From positions 8,308,001 through 8,372,000 of the forward strand of contig OY727102.1 of assembly GCA_963402885.1 (NCBI GenBank): 64,000 nt of DNA, in the 5' to 3' direction. Position numbers and translations under genes: made by a program. The notes beneath the pieces are model-generated. The model saw only the letters and a list, made by a program, of their open reading frames with translations, searched no databases and was not told where the DNA came from. How positions within the stretch are numbered: position 1 is the first letter of the stretch; every line of letters begins with the position of its first letter. Shown here in pieces: positions 1-13,529 of this stretch. This DNA is from Antedon bifida. Its lineage: Eukaryota; Echinodermata; Crinoidea; Comatulida; Antedonidae.

Positions 1-1376
1 TGGTGGAAATTGCAGCAGATTTGTAAGGGTATTCCCATGCAAAATGCTTGCTGCAAAGTCAACAGATGACCGGTCACTATAATTTGGCGATGCTCAGTGA
101 CCTACGCAGTTAAAAAATAGCGTTTTAACGGATAAATGAGCACTTTGCTGCCTGACTGTTTGATCTTCTGGAAAGGCACTTTATAAATAATGAATAATAA
201 TAATTTTCTTATTCTTTCCCTTGGGTTTAGGTACTTATAATTTAAGCATAGGGAAATAACACATGGCTTTACAGGCCAGTAGCCAGGGGGTTTTTATGGT
301 TTTGGGGAACCCCCCTTTACAACGAACCCCCCTTAATCAACTGCGAACCCCATATCCGACATGCCCAATTATACCTCCCTCTGACAATCCTCCAAATACG
401 TTCCCCATGGTACAAAAGTTATTCATAAATTGAAAAATTGTGAAGATAACTTGTACCTTCTTCCCATATGAGCGTACGTCGATTACCCGTCGATACGTGT
501 CTGTAAACTTCTAAGCTTTATTTATGGTTCAGTTTTTTGCGATTTCGTGTTAGTATTCTTGTGTCTTATTATTGCTGAATTTTTTGTGATTTTTAAAAAA
601 ACATAATAGAATAAAATTAACCTTCACCGAATTAACTTCCTTGTCCCGCATATCTGTCACCTCATTTTTAAGTAATTCTAGCATTTGCAGGACACACACA
701 TCTGACCCTATATTCTATTAGTGTACTTTTCTATGTTCTGATTCAAAGCAAAACATACCAGTCATACTAATCTATGCCGTGTAGGGATTTATGATAAAAA
801 ATGATATTAAACATGCTCTAGTAGTAAATTTAACTTAACAAGTTAAAATCAGTTAAAATATTGTTAAACTTTTCATTCTAAATTTCATCAATAGTCAGCT
901 TCTTGGTTACACAACATTGCTTATCACAGAGGGCGGTCTTCAGTTTCGGAATAAACAATAAATCAGTATTTTGATACAAAACATTTAACATACATTTAAA
1001 TATCACAATAACATTAAATTTAATGTTAGCATGTACTTGATAATATTTTTTTTCACAAAACCCCTGCCAAGCCCTACCGGACGATACGGTGCCCTACGTA
1101 AAAACACACCCGTTTCAGAATTTGTATTGACCTTGCTTTATTCTCACATAGCACCTTTAATAAATGTTTGATTTGGAGCTATATAAATTTATGTTCTTAT
1201 TATTAATACCAGGGTAGTATATGACCCAAACACACTTTAAATGTATTGTCAACCAATGTACATTTGTAAGCATTATTATAGTAGTTTTCCTATGCAGGTT
1301 GAATATTACGAAAGAATACTTGAATAGGCAAGTCAAGTATTTCTAAAATCAAAAATGTTAATACTAATTACTATAC

Positions 1377-4300
1377 CTCATTATTTGATACAAGTGACTG
1401 GACTGTGTTCTCTTTATCATTTAACATTGCCTTACTTGCAACTAATTCATCTGTTTGAAACTAAACAAAAACAAGACAATTAATTTAACTATGGGGTAGT
1501 AGCTATTGAACTTATTACAATGGGTGGAAGGTTCTAAAATAAGCTTAATGCTGGATGGTAGAATTGTTGGTATCCAACCCACCTCCATCACAATTAAATC
1601 CAGGGGTTTACTTAAAACTGTGTTTTACAAGAGCTTTAAACTGACACATAATGGTATCTGATCATAATTGTTTTCGGCCCTGTTCAGACTGTCCTTACTC
1701 CTTTTCTGTTTGTTGTTCAAGACACTTTTCCTACCTGCAGAGTCTCCTGAGCATCTCTAAGTTTCTCCATCAGCGAAACTCTCCTTTTCTCACTCTCAAA
1801 CATGGCATCTTTCATATTTTTAAGTGAAAGACCATCAAGCTTAGGAGGTGTTCGGGGAACTATATCTCCTTTAGACATCATCAGAAGAGGGCTGTGTCCA
1901 CCTGGTGACTTTGTTCTGGTAGAGAAGCTGTGGCTGAAATAAAATATTTCATAGATAGATCCTTAAGCTATGTCTACACTATCAAACTAGTTTGACAAAA
2001 AAAAGTGTGATGTGTCCAAAATATGGTAGTGATAGTACATCATCATGTCCATGTGCACATCACATTTTTTGTCGCATAAAGTGTGACAGTGTAGACAGAG
2101 CTTTACACACTGACCAATCAAAGGTGTTGTTAATTTACAATTAATCATCATAAGAGAATAAGTATACAGTCCAAAATGACTAAAGCTGTGTAAAAGTAAA
2201 GTATTTAAAAAACATGGACAATTTTGATGAATTTCATGCACTGACATAAAACAATAGGCCAAATTCTGATTATACTTTAGATGTCTTAGTGGATGTTGTG
2301 TTTTACAGAATCACCGACCAATCCTGTTAGGGTAAGCAATGTAGCAGTCAAACTTGCTTCCTCGACTTCTAAGGGACCGTCACCCTGAGTAAATAAAAAT
2401 ACTACAATGCAACAAATTGTTTGTGCCCAAACCATATTATAGGGCGATAGAATTGAAATGAGATTTTATAATAAGATTCCAGAAGATACTCTGCTTAAAC
2501 TGCAGTTACCTTATTCCACTATCTGAATCTAAGCTGGTATGCAGGAGGTCTACATGGCGTGGAATTGGGCTAGTGTAACCAACTCCAATTGGATGCTTCA
2601 TTGAATCCAATTCAGCCTCCGTCTCTCTTCTTTTTAGCTTTTCTCTCTGTTGTATTAAATAATATCACATTTAAAAACTTTGTTCAATGAGCAAATAATT
2701 GGTGCATCAGCGTGCAGAACCATAAATACCTGATGAATAAACACTATTATATATAGAAAATAGTGATAAAATGTGAATTTGTCATTTTGTACTGTAGACG
2801 AATTTTAACATTTTGTAGACAAATGTTGTCATTTTGTAGACGAATTTTGTCATTTTGTAAACAAATTTTGTCATATTTTCAACAAAATACAACCTGCATT
2901 CTGAACTGAATGTACAGACTTCACATTTTTGTTTTCCACCAGTCGGGTTTGATTGTTGCCTCTAAACTAGGTATTTCAGGTAAAAAATGTAGGCTTAAGT
3001 GAATATTTAAAAAAGTAACACCAGTTCAATGAATTTGTACAATATCTGGGACAACATCAATGGGTTCAAAATTCTTACTCCTGAGGACGATCAAAGCATA
3101 TTGATTGGAACATCGAGAAACTCAACAGTTTTTTTCAGAACTAACATACAAGGTATACCGCAAACTTTATATCAACATTTGATTTCGTCATGCAAACCTT
3201 CAAACAATATAAATAATTTAGTATAAAACATTGCAATTTGTATATTGCTATGTTTATTGAGATTTTACTAATCAACTGCATTTGTTGTGAAGATTATACA
3301 TTATTTGTTTACTATAAAGTATACTTATAGTTAGTTATTGATTTTCCTAAAGTAGACTATTGGTTAATTGTTCCATCTGAAGGTTACACATGCCCCAGAC
3401 TCCACTGCGTTATATCTTAAGTAGCCACAGAAGAGGCAATTTAAATGGAAAATACAAACTAAACTACAGTACATGCCTTGTTTTAGTAATCAAATAAAAC
3501 CACTATCTTGTTATCGTCATAAGATAAATGTTGAAAAATTATATAACCATCAAACTATAGTACTTTGCCAAAACAAAATACAGGCTCAACTCACGATGAA
3601 GGTTTCTTCAAAATTAACAAAATATTGCAATCATTGTTAAACTCATTCTGAAATCATCCTTCTACATTTTGTATAATCAAATTTTTTTTCTCTCTTTTGT
3701 GGTGTAAACTTTTATTCATATTTCATATTATCTTTCATGTCATTGTCATTACACAAAATCATAACATCCTTCATCCGTAACATTTTTTAATTTTCGAATT
3801 CCGTATTACCTCCTTTTTTAATTAATTTTCTTATATTTTTCTATACACTTACAAAAAAAGTTAAGTTAATACAAAGACATAAATGGTCTAAATAACCTTT
3901 TTCTTTCCAACATCGTTAAAACATATTTACTTTCATTACAAATGTTCATTATCATCTATCTCATTTTGAAATATTTTACACAGAAAGAACAATTTTCCCT
4001 TTGTGAGTTTTTCATTTTTATTTATTTTTTCATTTTAGAACCCTAATTATAAAATTTATTTATTTAAGATAAAAAACGAATAAAAACCATAATAAATCAG
4101 TACCTGTAACTCGTATCACAGTAATTTCTTTTCTAATAAAATCGTATCAAATTAGAAATTATATTAGCATAATAGCATGTCTTAAAGTTACCCATTTTTT
4201 TATATATTTGTTTCTTTATTGTTATCATGTTGTTATCACATTCAATGTTATATACCATATTGCTTTTAAATGATCTCCATAAAGATTTACCTACTGGCTT

Positions 4301-7300
4301 ATTTAATGCTGATAATATTTTTATTCTATAAATGTGCAAATATAATCTACTAGATTATCTCTCGTACCTAGTATTAATTAAATGATATATTACTGTGGTT
4401 TAAACTGAAAAAGATACTGAGTATTTTCCTCCAAAATTTCTGAATAAATTATATTATTATTACCTCCGCCAAGGAGGTTATATTTTCACCCCTGTATGTT
4501 TGTGTGTTTGTGTGTGTCTGTGAACAGCCTGGAGGCTACAGTTTGTAGCCGATTCTCACCAAATTTGGTCACAATGATCTATGCCCCAAAAGCTCGGACG
4601 AGTTCGAATTTGAGGGCAAAAGGTCATAGGTCACAACTAACAAAAAACTATTTTACTGCCTAGAGACCACAGTTTTTATCCGATTCTCACCAAACTTAGC
4701 CACAGTGATCAATGACTCATCATATAATTGTGGTTAAATTTTGAAAGGGTCAGGGTTAAAGATCAAGGTCCACAAAAAAAAATAAATAACAAAATAATAA
4801 CAAAAAAAAAAAAAAACACTATCTCAACTGTGAGAGGCTGGATACATAACCATTACACCAAACACTCATCCACAACTTTGTAGTGTGCAGTTTAGCCTAC
4901 TTACACTTAGAACTAATAAAAAAAAACATTAAAGAAATATATATATTTTCCGGAGACATTTTATGTAGCGGAATTTTACAGTAGGCGGAGGTTTGTACTC
5001 TCTAGTTTATTTTATAATATTTAACTAAAAAAACAAATGATTTTCAATTTCTCCACATTTGTCAAACCTTTTCGTAATAGTATCGACACTCCGCTACTAT
5101 GTGAATTACCTATACTATGGATAGCTTCACCTTCCCAAACAAAATTTTATTTATAAAGTATCTCATTTGTTTAATAGATGGGTTCCTGAAGTAGACATAT
5201 CTGGATTTTGATCTTTTTACCCATTGGACAGTTTACAGTATGTTGCTTATTTAAATTTCTAGCTCCTTTAACGATTATAGTGTTATACAATGTAAATTCA
5301 TACGATTAGAGTAAAGAGCTTCACAAGGAAATTACTATAGAATACATAATATTAAGAATCTATTTGTTTTAATTCAAAATTGTTAATGATTTAGCACTAT
5401 AATACAGTAATTGACTCACTTTATTTTTAATTGCTAGTCAATAACTAAAGATTGAAAAGAAAATTGTTGGTGAACTCAAAGAAATTCTGCACGTTTGATC
5501 TTCGCTCACGCACAAAATTAAGTGACGGTGCATGATAAATACGACAGGGAAAATATTGATTTTGAAACTGTTATCTCTGGCACTTAGATAATTACTTTAA
5601 AAACATCATTAAATATTCATAAAGAGAAGATAATTAAAATATGTTTCCACTTGAATACTTAAAACAGGTCTGACAATTTCCAGATCTCCACTTCAATTCT
5701 TTAAGGGCTAAAGTTTGCTATTATTAATAATTAGCCTTAACTTAGAGACATTATAGTGAAATATCTTGCAGTAGGCCTACAGTAGTTTTATACTTTGTCC
5801 CAGTGTTTCCGAAATTTGAAAAAGAATAAATACTGTTTACTTTTGCTATACCACAGTAAGCCTACAGTATTATAAATACTTCAATTAAAACAAAAAATTA
5901 GAATTTATTATTATCTATTTATTTATAATTGATTAGATTCCCTACTGTGATGTACTTTATTTTACTTTATACCATGGAGAAATAAGTTATGGGTAGGGGT
6001 TAGATTCGAGCTAAAGGAAACAGGTACTTAACCAACAGGATGTCCCTAGCCATCAGTGCAAGCTCGGTGGCCTGAATGCCAGGCTAGTGATCTGGAGTTC
6101 GTGGGTTAAAGTCCCAAACGAGAATTACTTGCTAATTTCAATTAAATTTATGTCAGAGTAGGGAAAACATCTGACCAATTACTCAACACCCTGATGCAAA
6201 ATTACAATCCTATTAATTTATAGACACCTATTTTTTTGTCTGGCTTTAGACCATTTGTAGAAGGGTATTTGGCTTTGATAATCAAGCAGTACCTGTACGG
6301 CAACTTGTGTGAATTTCTCCTGTCATCAATTTCTCCTGTTTCATTATCAATGAGTCCTATTGACTAGAAAGGATCGATGTGTGCTGTCCATTGAATGTAT
6401 GTATCAATATTGAAAGCGTGGAGAAAGAATGAGAAGCTATTTTATTGTCACATTCTATTTGACGCTTCATCGTCTTCATTGATTTAATACGGGATGGCCC
6501 AGTCATGCATTTATGGAACAATAGGACTTTGCAAACAATCAGGAGACAAATGATTACACTATACTGCTGTAGTTATAAAAAAAAACTAGGGTGGGTGACA
6601 AATTATTGGAAATCTAAACAATATTTTTGGGTGGCGACAAAAAGTTGATAAAAATATTTAAAAAACAGATTCTTATTGACAAAGACTATGAGGAAAGGTC
6701 TATAAAACATAGGTTACAAAATGTAGTTTGAGAAGATCTATTGAAAATGGATTCTTAGTTTGGGTGACAAAAATTAGGTGGCAAGTTGGATGGGTGAAAT
6801 GGTAAACATACAATACAGTAGGTAAATGGTTTTAAATAACTTAAAATAATAAACCTTTTATTGAAACAGTAGAAATGGAAGGCATCAAATCAATACTTTG
6901 TTGTATTGTCTTTTTAAAATGTAAACATCTCTCTGTACCTCAGCTTACAGTAAAATTCTAATAAGCACAAGCTACATCAACTGTGCATCTCCATGACAAT
7001 AATTGGAAATTATCTAGGAATTATGTTATGGAGATGGAGAGTGACCTTTTTTTTTGGTAAAAAAGTAAATTTCAAGTGTTGATTAAAGTTTATCCACAAT
7101 CAATACTACCTCTAATTAAATCATTTGGATAGATTACTAAAAAGAAGGTAAATAAAACCAAATTCCTATAAAAAGTGAAACATGTACAATTTAAAAGATT
7201 CATAATTTGATTTCAAAGTTTTATGAAACAGAATGAAGTTAAATGGGTAATCTATTCTTAGGGCTCAACTTGGTTCGCACTTGCAACAACATAGGCATAA

Positions 7301-8714
7301 CGCAAGTTACTTAACAAATCACAAGCAAAAGGTCTGTACATTCATTGTGCCATGGTTGGTCAAATTACTTACAGCTCGATATCATCATGTCTATATCATG
7401 GACACATCACATTCTCATAAAGTTTGATACTGTAGATAGAGCTTTACAGTGTGAAAGAAAAACTGGGTTTATGAATTCATCATGTACAGTATGTTCATTT
7501 TGCACGCTGCTGCTTTACAGCTAGTAGTCCCAAGAGGACTACTCATTCAGAAGCAAGCAGCCGTTATACAGTAGTTCTAGAGGCCGACGTTTTGTGATAA
7601 TTTGCTAAAATTACAAACCCCAAAGCACGTCTGGGAGAAGAGAGTCTATGAACAAATTTGCTGATAATACAGTATTATATAGATGCATGTAGACAGTAAT
7701 CTGTAAAATCTTGTTCAATAAATAATGACTTTGTTCTTGCTGTCAACCTAGGCCAGTATTATAATTCACTGTCAAATAATCAAACATTATTTCTGGTATT
7801 TACAATGAGTCCCATTTGACTGTCAATCTAGATTATAATACTGTAATTCGCTGTCAGATAATCATTGAATTATTATCAAAACAGTCCATATAATACAGTA
7901 GTAAAGTTTTTGTTTGTAATAGGATACAATTTGTTCACACTTGAAGCATCTAAGCTTGATGAAGTGACCCCCAGACCTTAGCAACAAAATAAACTAAAGT
8001 GACAGAAATTGAGTCTGTTTAGTATAATAAAGTAATATTATTTAGACATCATTGGTTATCCGCCAAGCCAGGATCTTTTTTTTTTTTCCTATCTTATTCT
8101 TATTTCTTTCCCAGAATTTTGTTGCACGTGTATCTCTAATTTTTGGACATAACATCGTATAACTTTGTCAGAAGATTGACCTTAAACTGTAAATGTACAG
8201 GAAACTTTGTAATATGACATTAAAGTCGCGCAGCGCAAGTTACGCGCAATTTTATGGTTGCTCATACAGTAAATTCTGAGCAAAAAATTATTTTTCAACG
8301 AAACTTTATGAAATTTTGTATTTCATAATATGGAGCAACGTTTGACATGATAAAAATGGCGTGCTACCCAAAAAATTACGCGAGTACGCATATTTTGTAA
8401 ATTTAAAATGCGCAAATTTAATATACTGTATACTGTACAGGTTGCCTTGATAAATGTTCCAATAGTGCCTTTAGTAAGCATAAGTAATGCGTTAAAAAAA
8501 CTTCTCTGTGCATAACACTATTCTTCACAGAACTTACCCTTAACTCATCCCTTAGCTGCGTTGAAGTCATAAGCTCAAAATTATCCAGATGTGTCCTACG
8601 AGATACACTATCATCTTGCTGCAAATATAAGGGCATGCTAGTGTTTGGCTCAGAAAATCCACGGTTATGACACCTAGCACCAGATGATGATGATAGTGAT
8701 TCTAACCTTTTCAT
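1377..8714 (-). CDS. Coiled-coil protein, unrecognised family, 5' part (four exons; C-terminus off window)
   Basis: I do not recognise this gene. Four minus-strand exons join in frame with GT-AG borders: 8538-8714 (the ATG lies one base after an acceptor, so a 5' UTR exon must lie further right), 2510-2646, 1735-1933 and 1377-1460. They give about 199 residues. The N-terminus is Ser-rich (MKRLESLSSSSGAR). A charged stretch (QLRDELREKLKRRETEAEL) and low-complexity linkers with SP and TPP motifs (TRTKSPGG, PRTPPKL) follow. The last part is heptad-like and Lys/Glu-rich (FESEKRRVSLMEKLRDAQETLQ is typical). This suggests a cytoskeletal or centrosomal coiled-coil protein with phosphorylatable linkers, but no specific function is supported. 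The last exon ends at a donor (GAG|GTATAG), so the gene continues below position 1377 and probably off the window. Exon structure is well supported by phase; identity is unknown. Confidence 0.7.
2775..2878. repeat. Minisatellite, ~23-27 bp unit, in intron
   Basis: About four degenerate tandem copies of a unit resembling TTTTGTCATTTTGTAGACGA (the T and A runs vary). It lies in the intron just upstream (minus strand) of the 2510-2646 exon. Confidence 0.75.
4463..4991. mobile_element. Non-autonomous element with CCTCCGCC/GGCGGAGG ends
   Basis: The block begins CCTCCGCCAAGGAGGTTAT and ends with the inverse complement of its terminal 8 bases (GGCGGAGG). Inside are two diverged copies of a segment containing CCGATTCTCACCAAA. 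There is no coding capacity. A partial copy of the 3' end recurs at 23393-23532. This shows a dispersed non-autonomous family; very similar 'cctccgccaaggaggttat' repeats are familiar from several animal genomes. It sits in the long intron of the coiled-coil gene. Confidence 0.65.
6047..6220 (+). mobile_element. Probable tRNA-derived SINE
   Basis: A box-A-like segment (AGCTCGGTGGCCTGAATGCC) is followed after about 30 bases by a box-B-like segment (GGGTTAAAGTCCC), the arrangement of a tRNA-type pol III promoter. The flanks do not pair into an acceptor stem, so it is not a functional tRNA. It lies in the intron between coiled-coil exons. The 3' end is not sharply defined. Confidence 0.4.
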
Positions 8715-8715
8715 T

Positions 8716-11190
8716 CTAGCAATAAAACAAACAATGAAAATACAGTAAAAATTACTGTATTAATTACTGTATATTCTTTACTACTCTAGTGTGGGACTAA
8801 AAGGTAACAACGTAAAACCAAGTCAGTAGTGTATGTAAGGGTCCTTTTGATTAAGATTTCAGTGCAATGATTATTATCTTAAAATTCCTGAATCTGCACA
8901 CATATCCCAGTTCACCTTTCAATATTCAGTTCATATAATCAACAGAATACTCAGGGAGGAATGTATCACAATATTTTTGAAAACAGGTTCCAATTTGATA
9001 AAGCTTTTTTTAAAGTAAAGCAAGATACGTTTTGTAAAAATAATGCCTTACTTTTAAAACATTAAACTACAGTATCTACAAAGTTTGAGAGCCAATCAGA
9101 ATCAATTCCTATTAACAGTGTCATGCATTGTAATCGCAAGGACAAAATTCAACTCCTTCAATTTCTAATGTTTAAAACTAGTTTTTAGTAAAATGATCAT
9201 GCAGATGGTTAAAAGGCGAGTCACTAAAATAAACCATATCGGAGCTGCGCCTTCTACTATGACCGTGCAGCTGTTTCCTCTAACTGTACGTTATTTTGTT
9301 GACGGGGATTCCCCGGTTTAAAAAACATGCACATGTTATGTTAGTGTGTCAAATAACGGACAAAACATCGTTGTCCATGGCCGGTAAAGATGACGTCAAT
9401 TACTAATAACTACGTTCTGAAATGTCTATAGGCCTCCTGCACGTCTTTTTGTGAAACGAGTACATATATACTGTACTGTAACTTACGTGTATATGTACGT
9501 ACCATAGTTTTTAATTTGAATATCTTTTATTTCTTCATTTATAATTACGGTAATCATTTTATTGTAAATAATCACAAGTACAACTCAGTGTCTCACATAC
9601 ATACTGTACGACGTTCATAAATCTAAATGTTTAAATATTGCAGATTACCTCTTTGAGAATAGTGTCCACCTTTATTATCCATCCATTATTATTCTCACAT
9701 CTATAATGTACATAGGCCTACTGTAGGCCCGGTAGATTGATTTATACCGGCATATTATCTATATATATATTTTATTATTATTATCCTAAAACTATGCTTA
9801 CGTCAGAGTGGCGGTATGCAAAAATCATCATGCATCATATTCCTTTATTTATTGCATAAACCTCATTGAGCTGGTATCCACTTGCAGTATAGAACGAGTT
9901 TCGTAACTAACTCTGTCATTAAAAAATACACAAACTCGCGACGTCAAGCTTGTACGTTGTGTTTGTCAACTTGCATCTCTCTCCCCTGTCAAACGACGAC
10001 CACCCGATCATTGTGAAATACATTTTTTTGTAGATTTTCTAAGCTAGGCCTAAAGTGTAATAATAACAGTAGTAGCATATATTTATTTGACATTTAATGA
10101 ATACAAAATTTAGTACAGATTACGGAGTCATAAATTATACTATTTTTATACCTCGAATAGTACAGATCGTATATCGGCTTCACGTACTAGGCTAGGCCTA
10201 GCCTAAATCATTTTATTCATGGGTTAAAACATTGGGGCCATCATGGCCCTAGCTAGCCTACTACTAAACGATTGGCCCATAAATAACAAAACTCAGTGGA
10301 TTCCAAACCCATCCTATCAACCAAACTCCTAAACAATCTAAACCTAAAGCGTTCTACAAAATCGGCTGTAAATATTGAGGCAAAACAAGGTCCGATCGCC
10401 GTCCGCACGTATATGGTGTCCCGATCGTCTAATAAATAGGTAGTTTACTCTCCAAAAAAGCGGATACTGCATCAAGCAAGTAGACCAGGTAGTAGGAAGG
10501 AGACCTAGCGGATCCGGCCCAGTTAAAAATTGAGCTAGCTAGTGTAGTAGACCCTATGCGAATTGATACCACCAGGCCTTTTACTATTAGGCTACACTTT
10601 TTAAAATTAGCAATACTTATATGTTTAAAAATATTCCAACTCTCTCATTCGAGCTATATTATCTATACCATTCCGGTAGGTCGAGTCGACCTTCAATCAA
10701 ATACTGTACATCGTTCATGTTGTGATTATAGATGGGGTATACTCGACCCGACCAGTTTGGTATTGTATATTGTATCTGCTTATCACGCGACGATGCCAGA
10801 CATGGGCAGAGAGAGCACGTGTATCGTCGTCTCGCTCTCCTCGCTCAGCAGGAATGTATACGTTACGCTTCATTGATTTTGAAGGCTTTCCCTAAGTCAG
10901 TGCGAAAATCGGCAAACGTAAAGTGCAAACATATCTAATTTTTCACTGTTTTGATGGATTTTCATAAAAAATTGACTTTATAAATGGGAAGACCGACTAA
11001 AATTACATCAGATAAGTATAATTTTACAAAAGTAATTGATATGGTTAATGATAACAAGTCGTCGGAAGATTGACCATTTCACGAATTTCCTATTCTGTAA
11101 CCACAGTGTGATTTTGCCGTAGCTGCACTTCTGGCCTCATTTCACAGCCTTCGTTCTGCTTCACTGGGCGCTTATATAAATTGAAACTTT
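8716..11190. other. No host gene recognised; probable 5' region of the coiled-coil gene
   Basis: AT-rich sequence with small islands of higher GC (9230-9440, 10380-10560, 10780-10900). Open frames such as the one at 10556-10876 show no domain or splice support. Several TAGGCCTAC-type motifs occur (about 9715 and 10190). The promoter and first exon of the minus-strand coiled-coil gene should lie in or beyond this interval, but I cannot place them. Confidence 0.4.
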
Positions 11191-11196
11191 TACCGT

Positions 11197-12240
11197 TCAA
11201 GAGACAAACAAATATATTTTACATTTTTTACTATTCATTTTAAACCCGGAACCCCCCTTTAAGCTGAAAGGAAGTTGCCATTTCTCAGACCATGCAAATA
11301 ATTTATTCAGATCTTCCTGTAATCCATTTGATTCTTCCACACTGTTCGCCAAGTTGTACATTTTGGTATCATCTGCAAACATTTTTACTTTTGAACTAAC
11401 TCCTTCAGGGAGATCATTAATAAATATATTGAACAGTGCAGGACAAAGCACGCTGCTCTCTGGGACTCCGCTACTAACTCGCAGGCTTTCTGAATGAACT
11501 CCATTTAACACAACTTGTTATGACCGTCCAGAAATAAATGCTCTAATCCAGTTTAATAAATTTCCTCCAATGCCGTACGCCTGTAATTTGTTTAACAGCC
11601 TTTCATGTGGTACACTGTCAAACGCTTTTTTGAAATCTAGAAAGATGCAATCAAAACATTGACCCTCTTCAATCCATTTGGTCCATTGTTCCAAAACTTC
11701 AATCATCAAAGTGGTACATGAACCACCTGATCTAAAGCCATGTTGATTAGTAGAAAAAAGGTGGTTGACTTCCATATGATTTATCAAGGCATTTCTTACA
11801 AACGTCTTCATGGTCTTGCATATTATAGATGTAAGGCTGACGGGTCTGTAATTTAGAGGGTCTGATTTTTTACCCTTCTTAAAAATTGGCACTACTTTGG
11901 CTTGTTTCCATGAATTTGGTAGTGACTCTATTCTCCATTAATTTTGAAAACATATCTTGTAAAATAGGGCTAAGTTCACTACTTAGTTCTTTAAGCACTC
12001 TTGAATGTAATCCATCGGGTCCCGGAGACTTGCAGATATCCAGGCGCCGTAAATAAGATTCTATATCTGTTGATGAGAATTTCACAGTAACCAGTTCGGG
12101 CCAGAGAAGCGGGATGGTAAGTCAGGAATATTAAGAACGTCCTCTAACGTAAAAACTGAGGCAAAGGCTTTATTGAACACTTTTGCTTTCCCGTGATCAT
12201 CTGACACCACCTCAAGCAAATTCGCAGGTTAGGAAAAACA
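11197..12240 (-). pseudogene. CR1/L2-like non-LTR retrotransposon, decayed reverse transcriptase
   Basis: Three overlapping minus-strand fragments read as one reverse transcriptase. 11879-12085 has the CKSPGPDGLHSRVLKELS thumb-side motif. 11518-11892 has DPLNYRPVSLTS, QHGFRSGGSC and LDFKKAFDSVPHERLL. 11197-11511 has the FADD catalytic motif (FADDTKMY) and an LRVSSGVPESSVLCPALFNIFIND block. Weak similarity continues up to 12240. A stop after FISGRS and a frame change near 11880-11892 disrupt the reading frame. There is no endonuclease or 3' tail, so this is a dead internal fragment. The clade call (CR1/jockey-like) rests on motif style. Confidence 0.85.
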
Positions 12241-12438
12241 TGTCTGCTCTCTCTCTGCTGCCCTCATCTTTATTTACTTTCGCTCGCGACGATTTTCCAA
12301 AACGAAATGTAATCAAATTAATTTACCTGTTAATTACCTAAACTGTGAAAAGTGAATAACTTTAATATTACTTTGATATGGCCAATTTAAATTGAGACTA
12401 TTTTGACCTTCATTTTTTTATGTTTTAAGGGACAATAC

Positions 12439-13519
12439 GGGTCCGACTAAACACCACCAGATACCTACTAGAGCAATAAATCCTACCACCAGAGAGCAGC
12501 CACCTGTTTGGAATTGATTATTAAGGGTATATTGCAAATTTCAAAGCTTAATTTTTTCAGAAACTGATAAAATTGAAGTTTAAAGTTGAATTTCTCGCCG
12601 TCGTATTCCAGAACCGAATGCGTTTGATAAACATTATAGCAACGAAACGAACGCATTCATCCGTGTCTCTTGTGTATTGTATTCAACGGTCAACTATGAG
12701 GCGCTACCGATGAATTTATTTGGTCAATTAAAATCAGAAATTCGTTTCTGTACACTATAACATTTATTAAAAATAAATAAAACTTAATACCAACTACCTT
12801 TTGTCAGTGATGGTAATCGTATGTTAAAATAGAGTAAACTCATTATAGAATAGGAATGTGGAAAGAGAAAATAAAACAGAAGTTTTAACTTGATATTACC
12901 GTGTATTTTATGTCTAAAGAAATATCTGGCCACTGCACTATATGCCAGAGTGGTGAAATAGAAATTATACTATATATTATTTAATTGCCAAGCTCTTAAT
13001 GCCATAAGAGAGATTGAATTTATAATAATATAATAACAATTCCTACAGCATCCAGAGTGCACGAAAACGATGACAAAGGGAAATAACTAAAATTAATGTG
13101 CAAAAAAAATTGTTATCGTATGCTATTTGTTATGTTATCGTTACCGATTTTGACATACAAAACATGATAAAAACATAATGTCAAAAGAAAGACTAATCGC
13201 GCAATCGATTGGTGTATTTTATGTGACTGACTAAAGTAACAAAAAAGCATCGGTAGCGCCTCATAGTTGACTGTTGAATACAATACACAAGAGACATGGA
13301 TGAATGCGTTCGTTTCGTTGCTATAATGTTTATCAAACGCATTCGGTTCTGGAATACGACGGCGAGAAATTCAACTTTAAACTTCAATTTTATCAGTTTC
13401 TGAAAGAATTAAGCTTTGAAATTTGCCATATACCCTTAATAATCAATTCCAAAAGGTAGCTGCTCTCTGGTGGTAGGATTTATTGCTCTAGTAGGTATCT
13501 GGTGGTGTTTAGTAGGACC
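12439..13519. mobile_element. 1.08-kb foldback element with ~270-bp terminal inverted repeats
   Basis: The left arm 12439-12712 is closely matched in inverse complement by the right arm 13248-13519. Both contain CCACCAGATACCTACTAG/CTAGTAGGTATCTGGTGG and GAGGCGCTACCGATG/CATCGGTAGCGCCTC. The direct repeat GGGACAATAC flanks both ends (12429-12438 and 13520-13529), a 9-10 bp target-site duplication. The ~530-bp centre is AT-rich and non-coding. Long TIRs with a 9-10 bp duplication fit a non-autonomous Mutator-like (MULE) or foldback element; the superfamily is inferred from the duplication size only. The reading frame at 13193-13387 lies in an arm and is not a gene. Confidence 0.9.
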
Positions 13520-13529
13520 GGGACAATAC

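Noticed and set aside
278-420. CAGTAGCCAGGGGGTTTT repeat, resembling known dispersed elements
   Set aside because: Only one end is seen; no inverted partner within 1 kb.
1987-2262. 91-codon minus-strand frame
   Set aside because: Falls in an intron between well-phased exons and has no recognisable domain.
10556-10938. Open frames of 106 and 68 codons
   Set aside because: No domain, no splice support and no coding bias that I can see; two frames overlap.
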